This document shows positions 1-14,100 of a DNA stretch of 64,000 nt, in pieces. The position numbers were made by a program, and so were the translations under genes. How positions within the stretch are numbered: position 1 is the first letter of the stretch; every line of letters begins with the position of its first letter. The notes beneath the pieces were generated by a model. It worked only from the letters and a program-made list of their open reading frames with translations. It searched no databases and had not been told where the DNA came from. Origin of the DNA: Haemonchus contortus (taxonomy: Eukaryota; Nematoda; Chromadorea; Rhabditida; Trichostrongylidae); assembly GCA_000469685.2 (NCBI GenBank), contig LS997565.1, forward strand, positions 33,884,645 through 33,948,644, read 5' to 3'.

Positions 1-3000
1 TTTTCAACCTTTCCACCTTCCTCCTTCAGTTGAAATTTTGAAATTCGACATAGCAAATCTCCTAACGAATAAGATGTCTCCTGATCCAGTGTGGAATAAC
101 TTACAAGAGGGACCTACCACCTTTTTATCAGGCTCAAGAATGTGTCGAAAATCGCAGCGTAGGCTAAGGTTGAACCAATGGAGCTAAAGACTTCGTCCAT
201 GAGGGAGAGGCCGCGATGAAATGCTCAATAATAGCCTCATTAGCATACACGTAGTGCTGAAAGGGTAAAGTTTTTAGCATCATTCGATCCCATTTGTGGG
301 ATGTGCATCGCATTCGATTCCATGCAGTGTTGTACTGGTGCTTTCAACATGTACATGGCCTAAGCAATGACTTGCAGCTGTCAGCCGAGCCTTTTACCTT
401 CTCGAGCAACCTGGCACCAATTTATCTACCCTTACGGGGTCGAAGTCTTGGTTGGCTTGAGTACCGCGATCCCGGATCATGCACATTCTTATGCCCATTA
501 CTGTCCGATTCCCATTACTGATTTGTATGCTGCTCGAGTTCAGACACTCGTGTAAGATTTAATTCGACGTAACCTTGTTTACCAATTCGTCTGACTCATA
601 GTTAAACCTATTTGTGGTAACGGTTTTCTTAATTTCTCCGCGTCCTGTGGGATTTTCTAATCCGTCAGACGGGTTCACTATCTCTTGACTGCTCCACCTC
701 AAATACAACACGAAGGGTGCAGTGAGCGTGGGCTACGAGGATGGGGAGGGCAGAGACGAGAACAGTCAGTGTTTACCTCGACGGTCACTCTCCCTCTCTT
801 GGCTTTCGCTACTTCCCTTTGCACAGATTCCTATTTCCGTTCAATAAGATCAGATCGTGAGGCTTGATCCTGATTGCGTTCGAATGACCACAACTTACTT
901 GGCTTTGATTGGGCAGTACTAGAAGCTGTCAGAAAGTTATTCGTTCTATCTACTACCGTACCACTCCCTACTCCTTGTCCATCTTTCTCATTTCTTTTAT
1001 TTTCAACAGCTTATCTTACCTAATAATACTCAGGAATGAACGAATTCACTCAGGTTTCTGTATTTCTTTGTCTTTGTCCCAGCCCAGTGGCCAGCGCCAG
1101 CCACACCTACCAATGCCTTTAGTTTTTGTGTTTACTGGCTCCTTTCCGGTCCGGCAAATCCCCCCTTCTCACAATGTGATTCAGCACCTCACTATTTGTT
1201 GACCATTTCTGGTCACTACGAAGCCCCACTAAGCTGTCTTCTTTGCTTTGCACTTTTAATAGCTTTCGTCCACTTTTTATTTCGATCGAGAAATTTCTTT
1301 TTGGAACAGGGAGCCTGGGCTGTTTCGAGGAGTTCTGCAAAGTCTGACATGCCGTCCCCAAGGCTACATAGAAGCCCGGCCTTGAGCGCTATTCCTATCC
1401 TATCGAAATGGTTTGGTTGGCTTGGAGGTAAGCTCACATTGAGCCAACTCATGTTCACACTTGGATCGAGCGACAGTGCTTTTTGTGGAGGCTATTTTGA
1501 GCCGACTAGTGCTCAGGCATTAAGTGTGCATGACCCAATTTTAAAGCTCGAAAACCCGAAAAATCCCTATCGGGTACTGTTTTGTAGATTCACAACACTG
1601 TGCCGATTATTGGGAGTGGTCACGCGATATTTATCTCGTGTATTTAGCACTAGGACGACAGTATTCCCTCATAAGATCAACATTGAAGAGTTCGTGTTTG
1701 GCCCTGTCTCAAACCCTTTTTCGAAAACATTTTCAATGAAATATCGAAAACATGCCTCCCCCGCCCCATGTATTGGCCCCGGTCTACCCCTCGAATATTT
1801 GGACCATGGCATAGTGCAAAGATGTTTCGAAAATATTTGCGGCATCTTGGCTATGTAGACTTTTACCCGACTAACATATCCGCTCCTTCAGTTCACCTTC
1901 GCTTCTCCTTCGCGACCACCATAAATAACGGAAACGCCTACTCTCCCTTTCCGCCTCCCGCCTGCTCCTCTTACCTGGGCATTTGTGGAGTGATGTGGGC
2001 GCTATTTTGTCACGATGAATACTCAAGCACGATTCGTACCATAATTCAGGGAATCGGGAAATCTGAGTTCCTTATTTGGTAAGGGTAAGGGAACGATCCG
2101 TCTTAGGTCACAAGAAGGGATGTGGGCAATGGAATGGCAGAGAACTGTATGGCCTAGGCAGTCGCGCAGGACTGGACCTGTAACCGTAAGGAGTACAGAC
2201 TAGACAATAACAAATCCCTGATGAGTCATTATTCAGGGTCTTCGAGTGCTCCTGCCGGGAATAAACGAACAGGATTGGAATGTTGTTTGGTCATTCTAGG
2301 GATAGTGATGAGAGCTTAGCTATCTATCGAAATTTGTTGACTTTAGGACTTCAAGCACCATGTGAGACTTCAGTATACTGCCTAAAATTCTGCAGAGCGA
2401 ATGATGTCAGCAAATTGTAGCAGTGATACTTTCCAGAATGTCCCCAATACTACTGAAAGTGTGCCCAGCTTCGAAATCGTACTATGTATCTCCAGAAGTG
2501 ACCCTTTCCCTGTGAGCTCATTACCGACAACCCTGAAACGATCAATCTGGAGCAGTAGTAGAAAAGGATAGTCGTTTCTTATGTTTTTATTTTATTCGGT
2601 TTGAAATACTCTCAAGCACCAGCGTTCAACTGCCTCGGTCAGCCCTAAATATTTCAAAGAATTGTCCAGTATCTGACAGTGCCCGAGATACAAAAGGTCC
2701 CTAACGAAAACTGAGTCCATTTACCAGTTTATACTTACCTTTTTCATATCCTTAACGGAAGGAATAGGCTGGAGTGGAATGACGTTAAATCAAAAAAGAC
2801 TTTTCTCATCAATAGACATTTTTTTAACTAGTATAGAAATAAGTTCAAAAGTACCGAAGTTGTAGCCTGAGTTCGTTTTTGGGTAGCTCTGTACAAATGA
2901 GTCATACCGTTCATGATCGCTGGTGTCTCGGCAAGCAAGCGATGACTTCTTCACTTCTTTTACTGGATACTACTCTTGAGGTTATTTGCACGTCGTGTCC

Positions 3001-6000
3001 TCATTGGGAAGCGTGCAGCGGTAGTGGTTGACCACCACTTTTGAAGTAGTAGTTCCTCACCATAGCGGAACCCCGTCGGATTGCGTCACTTTCTCCAGCG
3101 GCTCCATGTTGACGATGTTTTACATTGGAACTTTTCATAGTTTTTCATTTATTTGGCTATTTTCCCAAAATTCCAGAAAATTCATGAACGCGAGCTCTAA
3201 ATGCTCACCTTCGAAATCCATCTTGAAACCATCGTAGTTATTTTTCTCGTTCTTGGACTCTTAGATGGAGGAAGTAGGATTCAGCTCGAGAAATTTTCTG
3301 AAAAACCTAGTCAGTCTACCGCAGGACTGATCTAAGAATATCAAATATTTCTTATTTCTATTCTGTGGTTTTCCTCAGCGGTTTACCTCAGTGTAGCTGA
3401 GCTGTCAGAGCCCTAATTCTATTTGCTTCGTATCGTCGCGTTATTTTTGTGCCGATGCTATTCTCGTTGAGTCGTGAATTCGACATTTTCTTCTTGTGGA
3501 ACTCATGAAGTTTGGTATTTGACCACCAGAAAAAGGCATGAACCTCGGATGCGTGAGGTTCGAGCCATCATTGGGTCGCGAGCATCGTTTACTCTGCATT
3601 TCGGAGATGTTTGCCCAACTTTTGACCGTCGTTGGGCCGCCTCGACCTGACCGTCGACTCCCTTTTACCTCACCTCACCTCTCATACACACACGATCACC
3701 ACGAGTGCACGGCGAGTCAGTTAAGGGGTCAACTGGGAACAATAGCCATATTGGCTGCAGCTTGACAGGAGAATGCTGTATTAGGGATACTTGTAGGCCG
3801 TGTGCAAACTGCGCACTACACCAAGCAGGGCAGTAATTGAGGACATAGTAGAGTATTGACCGTATACCTAAAAAAGTTGAAACTGAACATGAAAATCTCA
3901 TCTAATGGTAGAGATCGGGTAGATATTTAGAAAGTAGTGCTAATCGAAAGTATAGACTTGTGTGGATAAACAATATCGAAGGCGTGGCACACACCAAAGG
4001 GGATTGGATCGGGGTTGAGTTGTAGCGGGATCAAAACCTTTTTCCTATTGCAATGTACCTTACAAACTGGATTCAAACAAAACTACGTCATTAGGCTGCT
4101 GAGTTATAGGCAAAACACATGTCTGTCAGGATTTGAACCCATTCCTATGCTCTTGGTCGGTATACAATGGACATCTATGTAGAGGAATTTTATCATAATG
4201 TTGCCTTTTGCTCCCACTTCGGAAATCTCCCGCCAGAGATTTGATCACGAAGGCAACAGGCATACAGAAGGAAGAGCATCCTTTTTTCTGTTGGCCTCCT
4301 TCGACCGTTAAAAGGCTCATTCCATCTTCGAACGTAGCCTTTCATACTGTTGTAATGCTACTATACATGGTTATACAAGGATGTAGTAACTTATGCAATC
4401 CATTTTTGGTTTTCCAGCTTTCAAAGCATGAATGAATAAGAACGATTAGATCCTTCTAATGGTACGCTGATAAGGTGGACGATTTCATCATCCCAAATGA
4501 GTACAAAGCTTCCTCATGATAGTGGAAAATGGCTTAGGAAAATATTGAACGAAGTAACTTCTAGCTCGTTATCTCAATGGTAGGATAGTGACCGAATTTT
4601 CTTCGTTTCTAGTTGTTCATGGTGTTCTCATGTGGTTAGCAGCACCATGACTGTTATCTATATCTGTTTCCACGTTGGGGAGCTGTAGTATGCTGACTAT
4701 TCACTGACCTTCGGGAGACGAGGTCCCATTCCATAGATGGATTACATACAGAAAAGGCTTAAAGTTCACCGATAAAATAGAAAGTTCCCGCGAGAAAAAG
4801 GTAGGAAGTCTATATGTGAGTCGACTTAGGGTCGCTTAACCTACGGTGTTGGAAGTATTGTCTACCATGAGAGATTTCAGTTCTAGAATAATTCGGAGAG
4901 TTACCAATCTCCGTTGATACTCATCGATCCTCGGTAACACTCCATCAAGTTTTCGAAGTAGTCTTCCAACTTGGGTGATCACTCACGTGTATATCTCAAA
5001 ACTACTAAGGACAAATACAGAGATTACAAAGATGTCATATTATCACTGGGCAAGAACTTATTATGCCTAATAATAAGGAACTAAGGAATGTAGGGTAGTT
5101 ACCTAATGCAGGAGAGAGTTGACCAGGGCTGTTGTTTGATCTCATGGGCCCGGTTACTGTCTTTTCCGCGAGGAGGAGGTATCGCAAATGATCACCCGGC
5201 TTTCTAGAAGACTGGCTCTCATGATAAGCTACTTTTCTGTGCGGTAACTGATCATCTCTCGTGAACCGTTGCCCAAAGCTAACCGTTGCCCAAACTCTCG
5301 TCGCTTATATGCGAATCAATCATAATGACGCACGAAAGGGGAAGAATAATACTAAAATGAGAAGAAGTTCAAATGGTAATCAGAGTGACCACTATTTTCA
5401 TGTATGCAAGTTGCCCTCAATCATAGTGAGCCGTCACTAGGATGAGGATGACCAGTTTGCAAATTCTGAGTAGATTTTTTCTTACGAGCTCAATCCACGA
5501 ACAGCAACAGTTCTATTCGGAGCTTTCGGTGTCAAGAATCTGAAACATCTTTAAAAGGAACACTAATCGTTTCGAGAACATTACCCACGTAATCGGCTCA
5601 GTGCTGCACCCTCCTTCGAAACGGCGTTGAATGTAGTCGAGCGGACGGTCAGCTAGTTCACTCGCAGCATTTAGCCGTAATGTTTGAGTTCGGAAGCATC
5701 CGCATCTTCATTCACCGTGACTAATCAGCTTAAAATCGTTGGGGACAAGTCACGACAAAGTGACCGACCGGAGAAAGCATGAGCTGCACTGGCATCTGCA
5801 GCAACAGCTGCTACATAGTCCCACTTCTGTGACCATAGGGGACTCCTCACTCGGGCTTTCCCATCTTGTGGAAGGTCTTAGAGAATCCTCTGTTCATCAC
5901 CATAGGTAGCAGTTACATTTAGCTGTTTCCTTCACATCTTGAACTCTCACGACAGAACAGGTCCCTACGAGCTTCTCCACCATGTTGGTGGTTCCTCCAT

Positions 6001-8163
6001 TCCTTTTGGGAGCCCCCGATTTTGAAATTCCCCACAGCTCGCTCAGTGTTTCTCGATCTCTCTAGCTCTCGTGCTTTTTTCCTGTTGATACCGCTGTCAA
6101 CTCGTGCTTCCGTCTACCTCGTCCGTCTGTCTCTCTACGCTGCTAATCATCGAGCTAAATGGACAAACGAGCGTTGAGTACACAGTATCTGGTGAGCTCC
6201 TTGTTGAGTAGCCAACCCATCGACCACCGTAGTCACGAAATGCATTTTTGAGATGATTCCGAGATTTTAATGCGTTAAAAATAGTGTTACGCACGAAATG
6301 ATTCTTTTTGTGGAAGACATTGTGCAAGTTCATGTCCTCTTGAGATCTGTGGGGTCCATTCACCTTCCTACATACATTGTAGCCTGATCTTCATTGGACT
6401 ATATCCTAGGCTGTCCTGTTTTCTTTACTGATCGTATCCCAGACGTACCATTGATCCACTTTATTAGAACCTTCGAGGAAAATTCCTGGAAGCCTCAAAT
6501 CACTTGAATGAGCGCTACCATCAGTTTCTACGGTATTTCACTGTCGTTCTACAGTCCATTAGTTTTTATTTCTTTGTCCTTTCACATTTCCTCTATTTCA
6601 CGTTTTTCTAACACTTTCCATGTAGTCAATGTAGACTTTCTTACTCAGCTTTTCACGGGGATTTGTGATTAGAGATTTGTTTGGCTTGAGTTGCCGCCTT
6701 CTTCGGGTTTAAAAAAAGCGAGCCACACAAGAAACTGCTCGTTTAAACATTAACAGTGACAGCTGAATAACTAAATCTACAATGAGAGCTGGAATATCGT
6801 AGTCCGTGGAGACTCAGGTTTGAACACATTGTAGACTATTCTTCTAGTGGGATAATGTCCATCAAATTTGGTTTATGCAGTTTAAAGTCCGTCCAAGAAA
6901 GTTTCTAAAGTTGGGCAAATTATGAGGGCGAAATGTAAGGGGAATAAAGCAGGAGGTCGATCTTGCACTCATCAGTGGAAAATCGACAGAACTGCTTTCT
7001 TTCTGCATGTATGTGGCTTTACGTTTTCCTATCGTAGTCATTTGATACTTTCTTAAACTTTCTTGCCTATAACTTCGTTATTTTGAGAATCTCTGCATAG
7101 CAAATGACCCTTTCTGCACAGCCTTACTACGGCACATGACATTTTACGCATGTGTTTATTATTCTACTTTATTTCACATTTATATTTACAAAGAGCTTTA
7201 CTTTTTATTCTTTTCTTTATGTCATATGACGGTTTTTCGTATACAATAGAATAGAAGTTGTCAGCGGTTGATAATTTTATGGATATTTCTCCTTTCCCTT
7301 TCTATTGTTCATTAACGGAGGTGCTGTAGTGTTAAGTGATGCCCTATACGCACAGTCAAGACTTCGAGTCCTGGATTAATAATCGCCCGGGTCAATAGAG
7401 CCTTTCACCCTTCCTCGGTTGTTCCAGATCCGTCTGGAAGGATAGAGGTATGGTTTGCACACCAGCTGGTCACAACAATTCATTATCGTCCAAAAACTAC
7501 TACAATTCTGAATAGAAGTTGGATGATCTGGGGAGGGGGTTTCCAAGTAAGGGACTGTTTGAAGCCGAGATGACCGTTACAGAGAAGTGTTGTGGCAGCA
7601 ATAACTATATACACGCCGTTACTCCAAACCTTCTTGTTTTGTGTAGCCTTTATACCGATTGATTATTATTTGTTATCCATATTTTCTAAGTTCTAGCTGA
7701 AATGGCCTGAGCATCCGTTGGTCTGCAGATACTTTAGAAAAAGGGGTAAGCATTGAGCCCCCCGTTATCTTGAACATCCACACACAAGCCATCATTAATT
7801 TTTTTTGTCGGTTCCGGTTTTTCAGCCACGCAAATTCTTCCTCGAAATCTGATTTTTGTAGCTGATATGTCATTCCTTCTCAAGACTGAGAAACTACTTT
7901 GCTCCTTCCAAAAGCGACAGAATCTGCTGGAATTTATCCGTCTCGTTGTGCTCATTTTTCGCAGCTTTCATATCCCAAAGTAATCAGCAGTGAATCTATC
8001 TTATTTTCCACTTTATTTTAGATTTCCATGAAATTGACACAAAGCTGAAACAAAAGTCAGAAAAACAATTAGATGTCACAGGTGGGCAGATCTGAGCATT
8101 AGCTATTTTACTAAATATTATGACTTTTTTTCATTTTGTAGTTCTTTCTACTATCACCAGTAC
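1..8163. other. Intergenic DNA upstream of the cadherin gene; no supported gene
   Basis: I read both strands and see no recognisable protein domain, no RNA gene and no clear transposase. The open frames are short and do not chain through plausible splice sites with a shared theme. One 220-codon frame is listed separately. The interval presumably contains the promoter and any 5' untranslated exons of the cadherin gene, but I cannot point to a specific regulatory site. A possible SINE-like fragment near 7320-7480 is discussed as a finding. Confidence 0.6.
1196..1858 (+). CDS. 220-codon open frame of unknown nature
   Basis: This is the longest uninterrupted frame in the first 8 kb. It encodes 220 residues with a hydrophobic, Cys/Leu-rich beginning (around residues 12-30) followed by a polar, Ser/Pro-rich stretch. 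I recognise no domain. No good neighbouring exon was found. The sequence composition is unremarkable and both strands have other open frames across 1119-1458. A frame of this length is somewhat unlikely by chance in this base composition (I estimate roughly 0.1 expected in the window), so it may be a decayed transposon or repeat ORF rather than a host gene. I would not call it a gene without transcript support. Confidence 0.15.
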   Translation: MLTISGHYEAPLSCLLCFALLIAFVHFLFRSRNFFLEQGAWAVSRSSAKSDMPSPRLHRSPALSAIPILSKWFGWLGGKLTLSQLMFTLGSSDSAFCGGYFEPTSAQALSVHDPILKLENPKNPYRVLFCRFTTLCRLLGVVTRYLSRVFSTRTTVFPHKINIEEFVFGPVSNPFSKTFSMKYRKHASPAPCIGPGLPLEYLDHGIVQRCFENICGILAM

Positions 8164-11100
8164 ATGACTGTAAAGTAATTTGCAGATGATTACATACATA
8201 TGAAAGCAGATTGCTGGTAGAAGTATTTTTTCAGAAATTAAATTATTTCGAAATTTCAGTCTTCAAGTCGCTCTTGGGCGACTGTTCTTCTCATCACTGT
8301 CTGCTGGTTACCACTGATCACCGTCGGCTATCAAAATTATCAACAAAATTCTATCAACCAACAAGCCACCAAGTCGGACTATGCCCCTGTATTACAGGTA
8401 ACCCTTATTCCTAAAAATATGCTGTGGAACCGAGTGATAGGGATTTTTATGGATACTGGGCTATCGAATGCTGAATGAGTGCAAAAATTTTTACTACGTT
8501 GTACCAGTCAAGAACAGAATCCTCATTTACTTTGGCTTTTCCTCCTCTGAAAAAAGCTTTGATAAACTACTTCTATGTACTCTGCCCCGAACAGTGTTCA
8601 CCTAAATATTCATAAGTCCTCCTGAAGAGGAAGTGAAATTAAATTTCATATGGCTTTTTACAGATCTCCTCCAGTGAAGGTTACTTGCCAGAGACGGCCG
8701 TGGTTGGTACGACGGTCAGGGTTTCTCCGGATCCTCAATCGGAATCACTACAAATTCTCGTCAGTGATGATGACCTGGTGAGTATTCCGGGAGTATTCCA
8801 GAAGTCAAGTTTCTAAACCGCTTCATTCAAAAGTCGATTTCTATTTCTTCGACAGTATTCATATGTATTAGTAAAATTAAAGAAAACCTTTTAGCGACCT
8901 GGCATGCCACCGGCTACTTATCAGTACATTCTGACGGGTCCAGGTGCAACCATCTTCGCGGTTGACCAACGAGGTTTTCTCTACTTGAACGCTCTGACTA
9001 TCGATGCCGATCCTCCCAATCCTTCGTCATATCAACTGAATGTAATTTTATTTCATAATTTCCACGAAAAAAAAGACGAAATACTTTTTATGATAACATT
9101 CACGGTAACCAGGCTACAAATACGACTATAAACTTCGAATATCCGTGACTATCACAAGTTATCTCGAAGTAACACAATGGAGCAGCTCAATCGATGAGCA
9201 CCATAACTTTAGGGAGCGGTCGCACGCTGCAACTTCTCCACAGTATTTTACTCTTCCTACATTTCCAACTTTTTGTTTATAGGTCCAAGCACGAGAAGTG
9301 GATACTGTACCGATTCGAAGTAGCAAACCGGTGACCATCAACATTAACGTGATCGATGTCAACGACAATGCACCACAATTCGAGCAGCCAATCTACACTG
9401 TCAACGTTTCCACTTTTGGTGACGAAAGGCCAGTCGTGAAGGTGAGCTCTTTTGGTTATAGCGAAAGGAAACGTTGGGTTACGGTGCATAGTGCAAAAAT
9501 TTCGTGCTTGCATCTCGAACCACGACTGAAGATAAGGTAATTTTGAAGCAAAAACCATTTCACTTGGAATACCTGAAGTATACGGTACTGGTTGGTTCTG
9601 TTATGTTCCTTTGAAGCTAAGGACCTGTCCTAGCGATCGAAAGCATGAACCGTTCCCTACCGATTGAGTGACCCTCTGCCTCTCTAGGATAAAGTGTATA
9701 TTAGTAAATCCTTCTGTTTTTTTTTCGAATTAAGTTTTTCTGTGTCTCCTTAGTTTCTTTTATTTCGCATGTTCAGTGTGAATTCTGAGCCACTTAAGTT
9801 TTCTTTGAAATATAATTTTTTGAAAATGATGACTCATAATTCCTGATCTCTAATTGAAATTACCCATTTCTTTCTATTTAGGCAGGGAGAATTCTGCAGA
9901 TGAGAGAAGTGGAAATATTAATCGAAAAGAGCTCTTAAATCCTACGACACTTAAGAAATCGATTTCCATGTTGTTTATCTTTTTCTAACTCTTTACATTC
10001 AGGTATTGGCGACAGATCCTGATTCAGGCACCTATGGACTTATCTCCTACAGGATCGTGCAGGTAGCGTCCGTAAATTTCTGTTTCCAAAAAATTCAAAA
10101 AAAAAAAATTCGGCTTGTTACCTGGCCTTTAGCCGCTGTCACTATCTGGCATATGATCTTGACAATATTTCAACAGAGAAATCATTTGCAGGTGACTAAT
10201 GGAGCTGAAGGGCAGTTCAGCTATGATGAGTCCACCAACACCCTATACGTCGATGGTGATCTCACACCCGGGGAGCGATATCAGGTATAGCTTTGGAAAT
10301 AATAAAAAATAATTAAATAATGAAAAGAAAAGGTGAAAAAGTTGTGACCCTGATAAGTGTCCTCAGCTAAACATTTATAGTCCTGTTCAGAAAATCCAAA
10401 GCGAAATAGGTGCAAATGTGGGAGCTCTCTAGTAGGCTAGGTGCCGATGACCTTATAGCCAGCTTTCTATGCGAGTCGAACGTACGTAGTTTTTAATCCA
10501 TCTTAACGGTTTGCTGAAGGTGGCCACAAGGCCATTAGGTCAGAAGATGCACCCACACCACAAACATCATTACTCTCCAAAGCAGTTGTCAACGAGTTGT
10601 AAGTGAACACCTTTCATCTGTACAGAAGAGCATTCAGGTGGTCATCGAAGCTACTGACGGTGGTGGCAAGTCATCTCAAGCAATCGTAGTCGTCTTGGCT
10701 ACTCATTCAGTATTCGGTTTGGCTAGCCTAGCTCCATTGCCCGGCATGGAGACTTTCGTTCCCAATCCATCTGCATTAGGTGCTACACAGGCCACGATCA
10801 CCAGTGCAGGTGGGTCTGTCCAAATGAAGGCTACGGTCTTGTTTCATGCTCTCTTTCGAATGTTCAATGTAATAATGTAATATAACCCCAACCACTGAGT
10901 TCATTCCATCCCATGAACCGGTAGTAGAGATGAAAAAGATTACGGTTAAGCATCTTTCACAGACTGAACATAACCTTTGAATATTTTAAGAGGAGGAGGA
11001 GACGATACAGACGTTTGTTACGGAAGTTGCTGAGAACACACCTATCAACACCCTGGTGGTGTCACTCGGAGTGAGTTTGCCCAACTATTTGAATCGTTAA

Positions 11101-14100
11101 TCTCCTACTGTGGAGAAGTAAACATAACAACTGCAGATCCTCTTGTAGAGCTTTTCAAAGTTTTTCTTTCCAACCAGTAAACTTTTACATAAATACAAGC
11201 TGAGTAATAGTGGAAAAGGGGTTGCGTTTGAAACTGATGTTGAAATCCTGAGCAAATCCTTATGGGTCATTGGGTCCCATTGATGGCCTCAGGATTGAGA
11301 TCTGACTAGAATGGAGATCAAAGAAGAAATCTATCTGAGGAGCTATAGGCAGAGCTTTCAGGGTGACTCTGCGAATGACGATGTTTACTACACGATTGCC
11401 GGTGGTAACAATGAAGGAAAATTCACCATAAATGAAAAGACGTGAGTTTGAATAAAACAAAAGGCTTTCTAACATGCAGGTCATTAAGCAGATATGAGGA
11501 GCTCACAGGGAACACCGTTGCCCTCACATTTATTGCCCGCTGCATTGAACTTGCTTCGAAAAAAATTCTGTTTTGTAGGGGTACGATCACTACCATCGCC
11601 GAATTTGATCGTGAACGAACAGCAATGTACTCACTGCAAATCGACACACGAAGTCGACATCCTGATCAGCATCTCTATTGGACTCTCGTTCAAATCAGTG
11701 TTCTGGTAAGAAAAGTCAAATTACTATAATTGTTGGCCAATATATTTAGCAGTAATGGTGGCTAAAGGGAAATAAATATAGGGAACAAGCAAAAACTCAA
11801 AATTGAGGAAGACTGGCGAGCTGCCGAACTGCAACTCAAGGGTGAGGGGGGGATAGCATCATGACGGAAAAATCCTACCGTGCAATCTTCCTTGAGTGAG
11901 CTGAAAAGTCTTATATAACTCCACACCTGTAGCATCGTCTCATATGTAGTTGTATCATATGCGAGATCGAGGTCCTTAAAGTCATCATGAGATACCCGTG
12001 CTCGTAAACTGGATGAAAAGATAAGCGGATTTGACTGCAAATCCAAGGACCGAATGTGAAAAAAAATTGCCATTTTCAGGATGTCAACGACAATTCACCT
12101 CAATTCGTTGGTGACCAACCTATTCGTCTCAGGCTAAGCATAGATAATATCGACCAGCTAACTCCAAATATGGTCATTGGTAAGTTGTATTTGACAAGGA
12201 TTTTCCCCAGGGACGATCGAAGGGAAGTCTTAAGAGATGTGATGTGGGTAATCACAGGACTACTATCGTAACTACTTTGCAGGTAAACTAGTCGTTGAAG
12301 ATCCTGATGCGGACGATAATGGGCGACTGGAACTGCGAGTTGCACCGGACATGAACAAGTAAGAGCCTTTTGAACTGACAGCACTTGTAAAGGAGACGCT
12401 CAATACAATCGTCGACCAGGTTTTGGTCCCGCGACTGAAAGGAATTTTCTATGCCTCAGCAGTAACTGTTCTGCATTGCCAATCAACTGAAATCTTGTGT
12501 GAGTTGGGGATGGTGTAGTTAGATGTGGGACATCGTCATGTGCACGACCTAGGGATCGAATCTCGGGCTGATTCCTGCTTGGGCGAATCACACCTTCTAT
12601 TCTTGTGGGGAAGAGAAATAAACACCAAACTCGTCTGAGAAGACAAAAGTTTACCGACTTGTACATCGGCTGCTTATTACAAGTTGAACAACCCGATGAC
12701 CTCATTCGAAGCACCACTACGATTCTGAATGAGCGTCAGATGCGGGGCGCATTCCAATATGGGATTGACTGAAGCCAAAATCTTTCACCCTTTCAACACT
12801 ATTACTATTACTCGTGTATAAGTGCCCATACGTAAAATACAGCAGGTAGAAAACGACAGCCACATCAGACAGGACCTACTTGGACTTCGGCAGGGATTAC
12901 GTTCACCAAGGCCCGCTCAATCTTTTTTTTGGTCCCTAAATGTTTACTTGGTTCCGATTTTATTTGGGAATTGAAACGCTAAGGCTGAACGTTGTTCCTT
13001 TCAGATTATTCACTGTTTCCAATGATGGCGTAGTTTCGGTTAACGGCAATTTTACGGCTGTTCACTTCGGCGAGCATCGAATGTTCGTTGTTGCAAGGGA
13101 TCATGGCGATCCTCCAAGAGAAACAATGGGCGAAGTGATTGTGAGCATTTTTGGTACGCTAATCACCATGGCCACTGAACAGCCAACGGTAAGAACTAAT
13201 CGATTTCGTTTGGTCACTTCTGTCAAAAGGATATTTTGTATATTCTTCGATCAGGCTATGCACAGTAACTCGTGTATCACAATGCATCGATCAAACAAAA
13301 TTGTTACCCTTTTTATCTGAGCCCAACCCCTTAAGAATCTAGCCCTGAGCCCAACTACTCAAGAATCTGGCCTGGGATAGAATCAAATTATGGATCCATG
13401 TGGGAGGTACAGCTCACTGTGGAAACTTCGCCCACCACGGATGAACACCTTCCGTTCATCTGATTACCCATTCCTCACTGCTGATCATTTTCCTCGGTGT
13501 CTGAGCTGTTCTGAAGTGGGAGTTCTGCCCTTTGCACCGTCCACTCCGCTGTAGGTTGCGCCTCCATGTGTGGAGTTTTGCTGATTTCCCTTGAGCTCTT
13601 CTCATATTAGCCTATGCCCTACACAAGGCAGTCTTGTCTGAGCGCTTCCTCAGGCTCTCTCAGGCTCCATTAGGTGTATCGAGTTTTTGAAGATTTTTTT
13701 GCAAACACGCAGGCGCAAACGCATTATAAATAGTGAAAAAGTTATTGCTCTGAGGGTTGTCCTCTCATCCATCATGGATTGTTTCAGAGTGAGATGTTCG
13801 AGTACACCAGTTCGGCAGAAGAGGAAACGCCCACACATCCAGACTACTACTATCAGTCAGTCACCACCGTACCTTCTAACGTGCACTGTGAGTTCAGCAA
13901 TTCGTTGATCCAAACTTTTTGGCGGATATTCTGATCAGCACGATTTCTTTAATGATACAAGATCACTGGAGTCTGAGCGGCACTTTCTTATCCTTACATA
14001 TGAATGATCGGTGGTGCAAACTAATCCTACCCGGGTCCCTAACTTGATTCTTCTTCCTCTAAGAAATTTCTTCGGATTTTTTCGGAAATAGAGTACCATT

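Noticed and set aside
4120..4190. tRNA gene on the minus strand (word GGTTCAAATCC)
   Set aside because: A T-loop-like word is present, but I could not fold a D-arm, an anticodon arm or an acceptor stem around it.
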